From GCA-002715885 sp045561575 (GTDB taxonomy: Bacteria; Bacteroidota; Bacteroidia; Flavobacteriales; BACL11): a DNA stretch of 62,219 nt. The stretch is from contig JBJKXM010000072.1 in NCBI GenBank assembly GCA_045561575.1, forward strand, positions 1 through 62,219, given 5' to 3'. The position numbers were made by a program, and so were the translations under genes. Positions 18,538 through 26,947 of this stretch are shown here, piece after piece; positions within the stretch are counted from its first letter, which is position 1, and the number at the start of each line of letters is the position of its first letter. A model generated the notes under the pieces. That model was given only the letters and a program-made list of their open reading frames with translations, did not search any database and was not told the origin of the DNA.

Positions 18538-19482
18538 ATGAATACAATTACAAAGACTAACTTTAATTTTCCAAACCAAACGAACCTTTACAAAGGCAAG
18601 GTTAGAGATGTTTATACAATAGGGAATGATAAACTTGTTATGATAGCATCTGACAGAATATCAGCATTTGATCATGTATTGCCAAAAGGAATTCCTTATA
18701 AGGGTCAAGTATTAAATCAAATTGCCTCAAAATTTTTAGATGCTACAGCTGATATTTTACCAAACTGGAAAGAAGCTAGTCCAGACCCTAGTGTAACAGT
18801 AGGAAAGAGATGTGAGCCATTTAAAGTTGAAATGGTTATAAGAGGTTATTTAACTGGTCATGCTTGGAGAGAATACAAGTCTGGTAAACGATTATTGTGT
18901 GGAGTTCCAATGCCTGATAATATGGTAGAGAATCAGAAGTTTCCTTCTCCAATTATAACTCCAACAACTAAAGCAGATGTAGGTCATGATGAGGATATCA
19001 CTCGAGAAGATATATTAGCAACTAATCTTGTTTCTGAAAAAGATTATATAAAATTAGAAGAATATACATATGCTTTATTTCAAAGAGGAACAGAAATTGC
19101 TGAAGAAAAAGGATTGATTCTTGTAGATACAAAATATGAATTTGGTAAAGATTCAGAAGGAGTAATAACATTAATTGATGAAATTCACACACCAGATTCT
19201 TCTAGATATTTTTATTTAGATGGATATGAAAATAAAATAGAAAATAATTTACCTCAAAAACAATTATCGAAAGAGTTTGTAAGACAGTGGCTAATTGAAA
19301 ATGGATTCCAAGGTAAAGAAGGGCAAAATATTCCTGAGATGACTAAAGACTATTGTAATCAAGTTGCTGAAAGATATATAGAATTATTTGAACTTATTAC
19401 AGGAGATAAATTCATTAAAGAGGATGTGTCTGATGTAATTAATAGAGTAGAGGATAATATATCAAACTACCTAAATAGTTAA
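18538..19482 (+). CDS. purC: Phosphoribosylaminoimidazole-succinocarboxamide synthase
   Basis: PurC joins aspartate to CAIR in purine synthesis. I chose the ATG at 18538, 4 nt after the phoH stop, because homologues begin close to TNFNFPNQ. A start at 18520 would overlap phoH. The 314-residue long form has the ATP-binding GKVRDVYTIG, SDRISAFDHVLPKGIP, the substrate loop EMVIRGYLTGHAWREY and LVDTKYEFG. No other purine gene lies nearby. Confidence 0.95.
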   Translation: MNTITKTNFNFPNQTNLYKGKVRDVYTIGNDKLVMIASDRISAFDHVLPKGIPYKGQVLNQIASKFLDATADILPNWKEASPDPSVTVGKRCEPFKVEMVIRGYLTGHAWREYKSGKRLLCGVPMPDNMVENQKFPSPIITPTTKADVGHDEDITREDILATNLVSEKDYIKLEEYTYALFQRGTEIAEEKGLILVDTKYEFGKDSEGVITLIDEIHTPDSSRYFYLDGYENKIENNLPQKQLSKEFVRQWLIENGFQGKEGQNIPEMTKDYCNQVAERYIELFELITGDKFIKEDVSDVINRVEDNISNYLNS

Positions 19483-19483
19483 T

Positions 19484-20611
19484 TTGTTTTTCTCATACTA
19501 CAGTAATTTAGAATACCATATTTTAATATTTCTTTGTATTTGTTGGTTTTTTCTAATAGTTCAGATTATTTACAACATATATTTCTTTAGAAAATTAATA
19601 GTTTTCAAAGAGCATAAAGGCTCAAATAAATCTGGGATTTCAGTTATTATTTGTGCTAAAAATGAATACGATAATCTCAAAAAGAATTTAAAAACATTTT
19701 TAACTCAAGATTTTATAAATTATGAAGTTATCGTTGTTAATGATCAATCTAATGACAATACAAAAGATTTATTAAATGAATATGAAAAAACATTTTTTAG
19801 ATTAAAAGTTGTAAATATTGATGAAAATGTAAATCATGTTATTGGTAAAAAATTTGCTTTAACTCTAGCAATAAAATCAGCAAAATATGAAAATCTACTT
19901 TTAACAGATGCTGATTGTTACGTTGAAAGTAACAAGTGGATTTCATCTATGGCCTCTAATTTCAATAAATATGATGTTGTCTTAGGATATGGAGCATATC
20001 AAAAAGAAAAAGGGTTGCTTAATAAATTCATAAGATTTGACACTTATATTATTGCAATGCAATACTTTTCATATGCGTTAAAATCTTTAACTTATATGGG
20101 TGTTGGAAGAAACTTGGCATATAAAAAGTCTATATTCTTTAAAAATAAAGGTTTTGCAAATCATCTACACGTATCATCTGGTGACGATGATTTATTTATT
20201 AGAGAAGTTTCAAAAAAATATAAAGTTGGTATTGAGTTGTCTGAAAAATCTCATACGATATCTATTCCCAAAATAACATGGAAAGATTGGTATGCTCAAA
20301 AGAGAAGACATCTAACAACTTCTCCGCTTTATGATAATAAGATTAAGTTTTTTCTTTCATTCTATTCAATCTCTCAATTCTTATTTTTTTCCTTGCTTTT
20401 TTATCTTTTTTACCTGCAAGTTTCTTACTTTATATGGGGACCTTTAGTAACATTAAAGCTTTTTCTTATTTATTTAATTAATTATCCATTAATGAAAAAA
20501 TTAAATTGCTCAGATTTATTTTTACTGTCTCCAATCTATGAAGTTTTTAATTTAGTATTTCAAGGCTCTTTATTTATTTTTAGTATTAATAATAATCATA
20601 ATCGTTGGTAA
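19484..20611 (+). CDS. Membrane-bound family 2 glycosyltransferase, TTG start
   Basis: A 375-residue processive-type GT2. An N-terminal membrane segment (about 10-35) is followed by a GT-A domain with ISVIICAKNEYDNL, VNDQSNDNT and the metal-binding DAD in LLTDADCYV. A QKRRH motif (about residue 271) replaces the QxxRW of cellulose-synthase-like enzymes. Two or three C-terminal membrane segments follow (about 290-370). No ATG is available near the N-terminus, and the frame is closed just upstream, so TTG at 19484, 1 nt after the purC stop, is the likely start. The product is unknown. Confidence 0.8.
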   Translation: MFFSYYSNLEYHILIFLCICWFFLIVQIIYNIYFFRKLIVFKEHKGSNKSGISVIICAKNEYDNLKKNLKTFLTQDFINYEVIVVNDQSNDNTKDLLNEYEKTFFRLKVVNIDENVNHVIGKKFALTLAIKSAKYENLLLTDADCYVESNKWISSMASNFNKYDVVLGYGAYQKEKGLLNKFIRFDTYIIAMQYFSYALKSLTYMGVGRNLAYKKSIFFKNKGFANHLHVSSGDDDLFIREVSKKYKVGIELSEKSHTISIPKITWKDWYAQKRRHLTTSPLYDNKIKFFLSFYSISQFLFFSLLFYLFYLQVSYFIWGPLVTLKLFLIYLINYPLMKKLNCSDLFLLSPIYEVFNLVFQGSLFIFSINNNHNRW

Positions 20612-20616
20612 AAGAC

Positions 20617-21231
20617 ATGAGATTAATTTTAAAATATTTTCCGAATTTAACCGATGATCAAATTCAAAAGTTTAAAGAATTAGAAATATTATATAAAGAA
20701 TGGAATAGCCGAATTAATGTAATATCTAGAAAAGATATTGACGATTTGTATTTAAAACATGTATTACATTCATTATCTATTGCTAAGTTCATTTCATTTA
20801 AAAAAAATACATCAATTTTAGATGTTGGTACTGGTGGCGGCTTTCCTGGAATACCATTAGCAATTATATTCCCAGATTGTAATTTTTTACTAGTTGATAG
20901 TATTAATAAAAAGATTAATGTTGTTAAAGAAATTTCTAACACTCTAAAATTAACTAATATATCATATAATGCAATCAGAGTTGAGAAACTTAAAACAAAA
21001 CATGATTTTATTGTTTCGAGAGCTGTTACTAGAATGAATAAATTTAGAAATTTAGTTAAAGGATTAATCTCTAACAAAAATGACAATAAGATTAAAAATG
21101 GAATAATCTATTTAAAAGGAGGTGATTTAACTGATGAAATGATGAATATTAAGCATCAAAAAGTTAACATATCTGATTATTTTGATGAAGTATTTTTTGA
21201 AACTAAGAAGATTGTATACTTAGAAAATTAA
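20617..21231 (+). CDS. rsmG: 16S rRNA (guanine527-N7)-methyltransferase RsmG
   Basis: RsmG (GidB) adds a methyl group to G527 of 16S rRNA. The SAM-binding motif ILDVGTGGGFPGIPLA is intact, followed by VDSINKKINVVKEI and the FIVSRAVTRM region. I chose the ATG at 20617 (MRLILKYFP), 5 nt after the glycosyltransferase stop, over the TTG at 20605. It gives 204 residues, the usual length. The last 4 bp overlap the converging methyltransferase gene. Confidence 0.93.
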   Translation: MRLILKYFPNLTDDQIQKFKELEILYKEWNSRINVISRKDIDDLYLKHVLHSLSIAKFISFKKNTSILDVGTGGGFPGIPLAIIFPDCNFLLVDSINKKINVVKEISNTLKLTNISYNAIRVEKLKTKHDFIVSRAVTRMNKFRNLVKGLISNKNDNKIKNGIIYLKGGDLTDEMMNIKHQKVNISDYFDEVFFETKKIVYLEN

Positions 21232-21998
21232 TCTTTTTGACAATAATAAACTATCTCATTTTTGTCTAGAGCATATCTCTCTACAAGTTTTGGATCAATT
21301 TCATTAATAAAATTGTTTTCTGTGACCTTAAAACCTGCAGCAGTAAGCTTATCCCCATAATCACGTCCAAACAGCCTTAAATGATCGCTTTGCCAGTATA
21401 AACGTTCTCTTTCTCTTGGATCAGTAACACTTCTATCTTCAATTGTAACAGGATTGTTATAGTCAATTGGAACTTGAAAAATACCCCATCCACCTGGTTT
21501 CATTACCCTGTAAAATTCTTTCATTACTTTATCAGCATCATCAACATGTTCTAAAACATGATTACAAATTACTACATCAAAAGTATTTTCTTCAAAAGGA
21601 ATATCATGAACATCCATTTTGACATCTGCCCATGGTGAAATTAGATCAGCTGTTAAATAATCAAGATTTTTCATTCCTTTAAATATTTTGATAAAACAGT
21701 ATTCTGGGGCAATATGAAGAAATTTAAGATTATCTGTAAAAAAATTAGTTTTATTCTTTAGGAAAAGCCACATTAATCGATGTCTCTCTAAACTTAAACT
21801 GTCTGGTGCTATTGCATTTTCTCTAGGTTTTAATCTACCATAGGGAAGGAGCTTTCTATATGTTTTACCATTTATAGGGTCTTCAAATTTATTTCCCCTT
21901 AGAAATAATGAAAAAATACGTAAGAAGAAGTGACTGACATGTTGAAGGTAATGTCTAGGAATAATTCTAGTAGCAATAGAGATAAGTAATTTCATCAA
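21228..21998 (-). CDS. Class I SAM-dependent methyltransferase
   Basis: A 256-residue protein with a hydrophobic or basic N-terminal part and a Rossmann methyltransferase core: LHIAPEYC in place of the usual GxGxG motif I, then DVVICNHVLEHVDDADKVM (motif II/III) and RVMKPGGWGIFQVP. The divergent motif I resembles family members acting on glycans or small molecules. The substrate is not evident. It lies 1 nt after the DUF6787 gene in an envelope-rich leftward block. Confidence 0.75.
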   Translation of the reverse strand: MMKLLISIATRIIPRHYLQHVSHFFLRIFSLFLRGNKFEDPINGKTYRKLLPYGRLKPRENAIAPDSLSLERHRLMWLFLKNKTNFFTDNLKFLHIAPEYCFIKIFKGMKNLDYLTADLISPWADVKMDVHDIPFEENTFDVVICNHVLEHVDDADKVMKEFYRVMKPGGWGIFQVPIDYNNPVTIEDRSVTDPRERERLYWQSDHLRLFGRDYGDKLTAAGFKVTENNFINEIDPKLVERYALDKNEIVYYCQKD

Positions 21999-21999
21999 A

Positions 22000-22317
22000 T
22001 TAGTCTTCTTTAAAATATTTTGAAAATCCCATCTTAATAAGCATCTTTTTTTCGAAATTCCAGAAGAATTTAAATTGTCCTAAAGCAAAACCTACTATAA
22101 GGATAAGTACTTGGTAAACTGGAAAGACAATAATTAATCTTAAAGGAGTAAATATCCAAGGATTAACATTTTCTTTTGTTAGACCAATAAGATTTAAAAG
22201 AGGGTCGCTAACAACTAAAGATAGAGATCCAGTAATAGCAAATACAATTAAGATTATTATAATCTGGAAGTTACTTTCAATACCCCACTTCTTTTTTAAT
22301 TTATTCATCCATTCCAT
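22000..22317 (-). CDS. DUF6787-type small membrane protein
   Basis: A 105-residue protein with two long hydrophobic segments (about 18-42 and 60-85) and a basic amphipathic end (KFFWNFEKKMLIKMGF). It matches a small Bacteroidota family, which I believe is DUF6787. No function is known. The start codon sits exactly 4 nt behind a TATTTTTG promoter box, so the mRNA is predicted to be leaderless. Confidence 0.7.
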   Translation of the reverse strand: MEWMNKLKKKWGIESNFQIIIILIVFAITGSLSLVVSDPLLNLIGLTKENVNPWIFTPLRLIIVFPVYQVLILIVGFALGQFKFFWNFEKKMLIKMGFSKYFKED

Positions 22318-22321
22318 GATG

Positions 22322-22329
22322 CAAAAATA
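22322..22329 (-). promoter_or_regulatory. Promoter -7 box (TATTTTTG) abutting the DUF6787 start
   Basis: The minus-strand box ends 4 nt before the ATG at 22317. Transcription starting about 4 nt after the box would begin at the start codon. Confidence 0.5.
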
Positions 22330-22334
22330 GATAA

Positions 22335-23483
22335 TTAATTATTGATTTTTAGTTTATAAACTGCTAAAAGACTTGTAATTCCAACTATAAGAGCTAGAGA
22401 ATAGAAAACATAAGAAATGTCATAAACATCCGTAACATATCCTAAAATTGGAGCGATTACAGCAAATGATATTCTAATAACAAAACTTCTTAAGGATAAA
22501 ACAGTAGCTCTTCTCTCAGATGAGGAGTTGATATTAATAAGGTTACGAAGATTTGGAGTGATAATTCCTCGAATTATATATATAGCGACAATAAATATAA
22601 ATCCATATAAAGAAATATTAAAACCTAATGCTATTAATGATATAATCATCATTAAAGATATAACAATCAATATATTAGAGCTATTAAAAAAATATGAATA
22701 ATATGAAGTTATTCCTGCTATAATATTTAAAGATGCCCATATAATTCCATAATACACAAGTGGTGTGTTAATCTGCATTAAAAATGGTTGAACAAACCAA
22801 GCAATAGATAATGTTCCAATTCCCATAGCTGATGAATAGATAATATACCATTTTAGCTTACTCTTATTACTTAAAGTTTCCTTTACGATTAATAAAATTG
22901 ATTTAAAACTTTTTGCAAGTTTAAACGAACTCTTTGGTTCCACTAATGAATACGCAATTGGTATACTAAAAAACAACACTGCAGTTTGAATATAAACAGG
23001 TAGATTTAATGAAGTTACTGCTAAAAAACCTCCTAAAATACCAGCTAATCCTTCAGAAATATTACCAATACCATAATTTTTACCTTCTATTTTAGTATAA
23101 TCACTATCTTCTTCAAGCTCTAGCAAAGTATCATATATCAATGCACTATCTGCACCTGAAATTAAACTACCTCCAATTCCTAAAAAGATTTCAGCAATAA
23201 AGAATTCATTAAAGCCTGAAAAAAAGGAAAAAATAAGATATCCAATAAATGTTAGAATTGAACCATAGACAAGAGATAATCTTCTTCCGTAGATATCAGC
23301 AAAAAAACCAGAAGGAATTTCAAATAATGCAACAGAGAACGAATATGTTGCTTGTAATATCATTATTTGGGTTATTGATAAGCCATGTTTTTCAAAAAAA
23401 AGAACAATAATGGGCATAACAATCATAAACCACTTAACAGCCTTTAAAAGGTACATCTTATTAATGTTATGCTTTAAATTCAT
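22335..23483 (-). CDS. Major facilitator superfamily transporter
   Basis: A 382-residue membrane protein with about 11-12 hydrophobic segments. The loop 2-3 motif reads GFFADIYGRRLSLVYGS (about 59-75), a good match to the MFS signature GxxxDxxGRR. The substrate is not evident. The nearest resemblance is to efflux-type carriers. Its start overlaps the xerD stop by 1 nt, so it is probably translated from the xerD transcript. Confidence 0.85.
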   Translation of the reverse strand: MNLKHNINKMYLLKAVKWFMIVMPIIVLFFEKHGLSITQIMILQATYSFSVALFEIPSGFFADIYGRRLSLVYGSILTFIGYLIFSFFSGFNEFFIAEIFLGIGGSLISGADSALIYDTLLELEEDSDYTKIEGKNYGIGNISEGLAGILGGFLAVTSLNLPVYIQTAVLFFSIPIAYSLVEPKSSFKLAKSFKSILLIVKETLSNKSKLKWYIIYSSAMGIGTLSIAWFVQPFLMQINTPLVYYGIIWASLNIIAGITSYYSYFFNSSNILIVISLMMIISLIALGFNISLYGFIFIVAIYIIRGIITPNLRNLININSSSERRATVLSLRSFVIRISFAVIAPILGYVTDVYDISYVFYSLALIVGITSLLAVYKLKINN

Positions 23484-24376
23484 TATGATCTTGGGTGAAA
23501 TTGCATAATATTACTTCTTAAGTAATCTTTATCTAAATGAGTATAAATTTCTGTTGTTGTTATACTTTCGTGTCCAAGCATTTCTTGAACAGCTCTAAGG
23601 TCAGCACCTCCTTCGATAAGATGTGTAGCAAATGAATGTCTAAATGTATGTGGACTGACTTTTTTCTTAATACCACATTTTTCAAGAGTATTTTTAATAA
23701 GAGTAAAAATCATTACTCTAGACAATGTACTCCCTCTATTATTTAGAAAAACAATGTCTTCATGACCCTTATTAATCTTTTGATGTATTCTTACTTCATT
23801 TACGTATATCTGAATATATTTTAATGCATTAGACCCAATAGGAGTAAGTCGTTCTTTGTTTCCCTTTCCAATAACCTTGATATATTCTTCTTTGAAATTT
23901 ATATTACTAATCTTTAAATTAATTAACTCAGTAACTCTCAACCCACAACTGTAAAGCGTTTCAATTATAGCTTTATTTCTTTGCCCATGTTTTTTACTTA
24001 AATCAATAGATGAGATAATAATTTCAATTTCATTTACACTAAGAACCTCAGGTAGTTTTAAGCCAATTTTTGGATTTTCTATTAGCAGAGTAGGGTCGTC
24101 TTTGATATAATCTTCTAAAATTAAATATTTATAAAAAGCTTTAATTCCAGAAATGATTCTTGCCTGTGATCTAGCAGATATTTGATCATTGTTTAAATGA
24201 TTTATAAAATTTCTAATATCATTTACTTTGACATTTTTTTCGTCAATTTTAAGCTGATTACAATAGTCAGCTAATTTATTTATATCTCTAAGATAAGACT
24301 GAATAGTATTATCGGCAAGTGAACGCTCAATCCTCAAATAATATTTAAATTCCTTTATTGAACTCTCCCAACTCAT
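23483..24376 (-). CDS. xerD: Tyrosine recombinase XerD
   Basis: XerD-type recombinase that resolves chromosome dimers at dif. The 297 residues comprise an N-terminal SAM-like core-binding domain (about 1-90) and the catalytic domain. The catalytic arginine is in SCGLRVTEL (about 146), H243 and R246 are in HTFRHSF, H269 is in LGHES and the nucleophile Y278 is in EIYTHLD. Length, context next to aroQ and lack of nearby mobile genes favour the housekeeping enzyme over a phage integrase. Confidence 0.9.
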   Translation of the reverse strand: MSWESSIKEFKYYLRIERSLADNTIQSYLRDINKLADYCNQLKIDEKNVKVNDIRNFINHLNNDQISARSQARIISGIKAFYKYLILEDYIKDDPTLLIENPKIGLKLPEVLSVNEIEIIISSIDLSKKHGQRNKAIIETLYSCGLRVTELINLKISNINFKEEYIKVIGKGNKERLTPIGSNALKYIQIYVNEVRIHQKINKGHEDIVFLNNRGSTLSRVMIFTLIKNTLEKCGIKKKVSPHTFRHSFATHLIEGGADLRAVQEMLGHESITTTEIYTHLDKDYLRSNIMQFHPRS

Positions 24377-24381
24377 TTTTA

Positions 24382-24426
24382 TAAATTTGTTTTATGAAAG
24401 TAATGATAATTAATGGTCCAAATTTA
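24382..24426. promoter_or_regulatory. Face-to-face promoters for aroQ and xerD
   Basis: TAAATTTG (24382-24389) points right and ends exactly 4 nt before the aroQ ATG. A TTG 21 nt upstream (24358-24360) gives a good -33/-7 pair. CAAATTTA at 24419-24426 (TAAATTTG on the minus strand) lies inside aroQ and points left to xerD. The divergent 5' ends would then overlap by about 20 nt. Confidence 0.5.
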
Positions 24427-24810
24427 AATTTATTAGGTAAAAGAGAAGTTGAAATTTATGGTAATATTTCTTTCTCTGATTATTTAGTAACATTAAAAAA
24501 ACAATTTTCATCATTTACCATAGATTACTTTCAATCAAATGTTGAAGGAGAATTAATAGATAAATTGCATGAAGTTGGCTTTTCTTATGATTATATTCTA
24601 ATAAATGCTGGAGGTTATACACATACATCTGTTTCATTATCAGATGCAATTAGTTCAATCAAAACTCCAGTAATTGAAGTTCATATTTCAAATATATATT
24701 CAAGGGAAGAGTATAGAAGAAAATCTTTACTATCACAACATTGTAAATCAGTAATATGTGGTTTTGGATTAGATTCTTACAAACTTGCTCTAGAAAGCTT
24801 AAAGATTTGA
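24394..24810 (+). CDS. aroQ: Type II 3-dehydroquinate dehydratase
   Basis: AroQ catalyses the third shikimate-pathway step, dehydroquinate to dehydroshikimate. The 138 residues are full length, with NGPNLNLLGKREVEIYG at the N-terminus, the QSNVEGELIDKLHE loop, INAGGYTHTSVSL and EVHISNIYSREEYR. It is probably leaderless, with the promoter box 4 nt before the ATG. The 3' end overlaps the converging glycosyltransferase gene by 12 bp. Confidence 0.95.
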   Translation: MKVMIINGPNLNLLGKREVEIYGNISFSDYLVTLKKQFSSFTIDYFQSNVEGELIDKLHEVGFSYDYILINAGGYTHTSVSLSDAISSIKTPVIEVHISNIYSREEYRRKSLLSQHCKSVICGFGLDSYKLALESLKI

Positions 24811-25815
24811 ATATTTTTTAATACCCAAAGCATAGTATTTAAATAATATACTAAAGTTAGAAATTCCAAAAACTTTTCTTTTTCGCTTGATTTTAGAACG
24901 TTTTATTGTTAAAAGGGGAATCGATATATAAAATATTAGATGAGCTCTTAAAATCGAGAATAGATGTCCTATACCATCTTCTTTCTTTAAAAAAGTAATT
25001 GCAGCTATTCCGTCTAATGGTAATCTAAATAAAATAGTTATTAATAATTTTAGAAAAGGAAGGTTTTTATAAAGCATAAAAAGATTATTTCTAAAATTTA
25101 AATAAGTTTTAAAGGGGGATGAGGAGTTTAAGGTGCCACCACCGACATGATATACTACAGATTGAGGATTTACCATTACTTTATATCCACTATTTTTTAA
25201 TCTCCAGCACAAATCAATTTCTTCTTGATGAGCAAAAAAATCATTGTCAAATCCATTGATTTCTTTAAAGTTTTCTGACCTTACAAATAAACATGCTCCA
25301 GATGCCCAAAATACTTCTTTAATATCGTCATATTGATTATTATCTTCTTCAATATCCGAAAATATTCTTCCTCTACAATATGGATATCCTAGTGTATCAA
25401 TATATCCTCCAGATGCGCCAGCATATTCAAATTTATTTCTGAAATTATAATCAAGTATTTTAGGTTGACAAGCAGCAATATCTATATTGTCTTCCATTAA
25501 ATCAATAATTGGATTTAACCAGTTATCAGTAACTTCTATATCTGAATTTATTAGAACAAAATACTTTTCATTTAAATTTTTAAGTGCATCATTATACCCT
25601 TTGGCATATCCATCGTTTGAATAATTCTGAATTACATTAACATTTGTGAAATTTTCTTTAATATATTCAACGGTTCCATCTGTTGAATCATTATCAGCTA
25701 CATAAATATTAGCATTACTACTTTTATCAATTATAGTGGGAAGAAATTTCTTAATCCATTCAATTCCATTCCAACTAAGAATAACAACAGCTATATCTAT
25801 TTTTTGTGTTTCCAT
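24799..25815 (-). CDS. Family 2 glycosyltransferase (rhamnosyltransferase-like)
   Basis: A 338-residue GT2 enzyme. The GT-A core shows IAVVILSWNGIEWI, ADNDSTDGTVEY and the metal-binding NSDIEV. It is followed by WASGACLFVRSENF and FFAHQEEIDLCWRL, the ED-type acceptor region of rhamnosyl- and N-acetylglucosaminyl-diphospholipid transferases. A basic C-terminus suggests membrane association. The start overlaps the acyltransferase gene by 19 nt, so both probably act on envelope glycolipids. Confidence 0.85.
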   Translation of the reverse strand: METQKIDIAVVILSWNGIEWIKKFLPTIIDKSSNANIYVADNDSTDGTVEYIKENFTNVNVIQNYSNDGYAKGYNDALKNLNEKYFVLINSDIEVTDNWLNPIIDLMEDNIDIAACQPKILDYNFRNKFEYAGASGGYIDTLGYPYCRGRIFSDIEEDNNQYDDIKEVFWASGACLFVRSENFKEINGFDNDFFAHQEEIDLCWRLKNSGYKVMVNPQSVVYHVGGGTLNSSSPFKTYLNFRNNLFMLYKNLPFLKLLITILFRLPLDGIAAITFLKKEDGIGHLFSILRAHLIFYISIPLLTIKRSKIKRKRKVFGISNFSILFKYYALGIKKYSNL

Positions 25816-26651
25816 CTATTGTGTGACCAAAGATAATTATTTGAATCGTGTTTTATTTGTTTTTCTAAACGTTGAAAAAACTTTTTTGTTATATCGCCTT
25901 CTTTACTATCTTTTGGATTTTCTTCTATAACTTCAAATTTAATATTGTAAAATCCATTACTTTCTTTTTGAATATCACAAAATAAAACAGGGTAATTAAA
26001 TTTTTTAGCAATTTTCTCAGGACCATCAATTACAGGAACTGAATGACCAAAGAATGAAAGCCAATTAGTATTCTCATCAATGACAGGATTTTGATCAGAA
26101 ATCAACGCTATCATTTTACATTTATCATTATTAAATAAATATTTAATCAAATCATTCATTTCTACAGCATCAATATCAAATCTAGAACGTAATTTAATCA
26201 TAAAGTTGTTAAAGAAATTATTAGATAACTTCTTATAAACACTTACAAAATGATGATTTCCAATTTGAGATAGGATAGGACCTGCCCATTCCCAATTATT
26301 ATAATGACCTCCAATTATAATAACTGATTTATTATTTTGATAATAATCATTAATAAGATCCATATTAGAAACCTTAATACGTTTTTTATAAAATTCTTTA
26401 CTAGATGAGAACATCTTAATTATTTCCCAAATAAGATTTAAAAAGTATAATTTAAATCCTTTATAAATATTATTTATCTCCCCCTCATTTTTTTTTGAAA
26501 ATGCAAGTTTAATATTTGACAAAATAATATTCTTTCTATATGTAAAAAAAGGACTAATTATAATTGAAAAAATATTCAGTATAAATAATGGAACAACTGA
26601 TATCAACCATAATAATGGATATAAGATGAATTTTAGGGTTTTTGATATCAT
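25797..26651 (-). CDS. LpxL/HtrB-family lipid A acyltransferase
   Basis: A 284-residue inner-membrane acyltransferase of the lipid A secondary acylation family, which adds acyl chains to the Kdo-lipid A precursor. It has an N-terminal membrane segment (about 6-33), the HxxxxE catalytic motif in GGHYNNWEWAGP (about 115-126) and SDQNP near residue 188. The LPS permease elsewhere in the window fits an outer membrane with lipid A. It overlaps the downstream glycosyltransferase gene. Confidence 0.83.
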   Translation of the reverse strand: MISKTLKFILYPLLWLISVVPLFILNIFSIIISPFFTYRKNIILSNIKLAFSKKNEGEINNIYKGFKLYFLNLIWEIIKMFSSSKEFYKKRIKVSNMDLINDYYQNNKSVIIIGGHYNNWEWAGPILSQIGNHHFVSVYKKLSNNFFNNFMIKLRSRFDIDAVEMNDLIKYLFNNDKCKMIALISDQNPVIDENTNWLSFFGHSVPVIDGPEKIAKKFNYPVLFCDIQKESNGFYNIKFEVIEENPKDSKEGDITKKFFQRLEKQIKHDSNNYLWSHNRWKHKK

Positions 26652-26728
26652 TTAATGCTAAATTAAGAAATTGATATAATCAAAATATAATTATGTTAGA
26701 TAAAGTTTTTATGGATTGAAAATATTTA

Positions 26729-26736
26729 TATTTTTG
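26729..26736 (+). promoter_or_regulatory. Promoter -7 box (TATTTTTG) for tRNA-Ser
   Basis: TATTTTTG ends 12 nt before the tRNA's first base, the same spacing (within 1 nt) as at tRNA-Met. Confidence 0.45.
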
Positions 26737-26748
26737 CAGTCCACTTTT

Positions 26749-26833
26749 GGAGAGGTGGCAGAGTGGTCGAATGCACTGGTCTTGAAAACCAGCGTACAGC
26801 AATGTACCGGGGGTTCGAATCCCTCCCTCTCCG
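26749..26833 (+). tRNA. tRNA-Ser (TGA)
   Basis: An 85-nt class II tRNA with acceptor stem GGAGAGG/CCTCTCC, anticodon loop CTTGAAA (TGA) in stem CTGGT/ACCAG, a long variable arm (about GTACAGCAATGTAC) and T loop GTTCGAAT. The discriminator is G, as required for serine. CCA is not encoded. Confidence 0.95.
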
Positions 26834-26839
26834 CAAATG

Positions 26840-26870
26840 AAAAGCTCTATCATAAGATAGGGCTTTTTTT
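26840..26870 (+). terminator. Terminator after tRNA-Ser
   Basis: A 12-bp stem (AAAAGCTCTATC with GATAGGGCTTTT, one G-U pair) and ATAA loop, followed by a T-run. It lies 6 nt behind the tRNA. Confidence 0.8.
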
Positions 26871-26929
26871 ATTATGCATAACATAACTTATGCATTGCAT
26901 AATATTTAAATTTTCACTAAATATTTTTG
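26871..26929 (+). promoter_or_regulatory. ATGCAT-type dyad and promoter upstream of the orphan lipoprotein gene
   Basis: ATTATGCA (26871-26878) and TGCATAAT (26896-26903) form an inverted repeat, with further TATGCAT copies between the arms. TATTTTTG at 26922-26929 is a -7 box 18 nt before the ATG at 26948. A TTG inside the dyad (26895-26897) is 24 nt upstream of it and may serve as the -33 element. The dyad is therefore placed like an operator. No cognate regulator is visible. Confidence 0.4.
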
Positions 26930-26947
26930 TGTCATAAAATTAAACTA

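Noticed and set aside
20664..21086. 140-codon ORF antisense to rsmG
   Set aside because: It lies entirely inside a well-conserved gene, its composition mirrors the opposite strand, and it has no promoter or recognisable motif. The same reasoning removed the other antisense ORFs.
23483..24376. Integrase of a mobile element
   Set aside because: Length, catalytic spacing, neighbour aroQ and absence of att-like repeats or phage genes fit housekeeping XerD.
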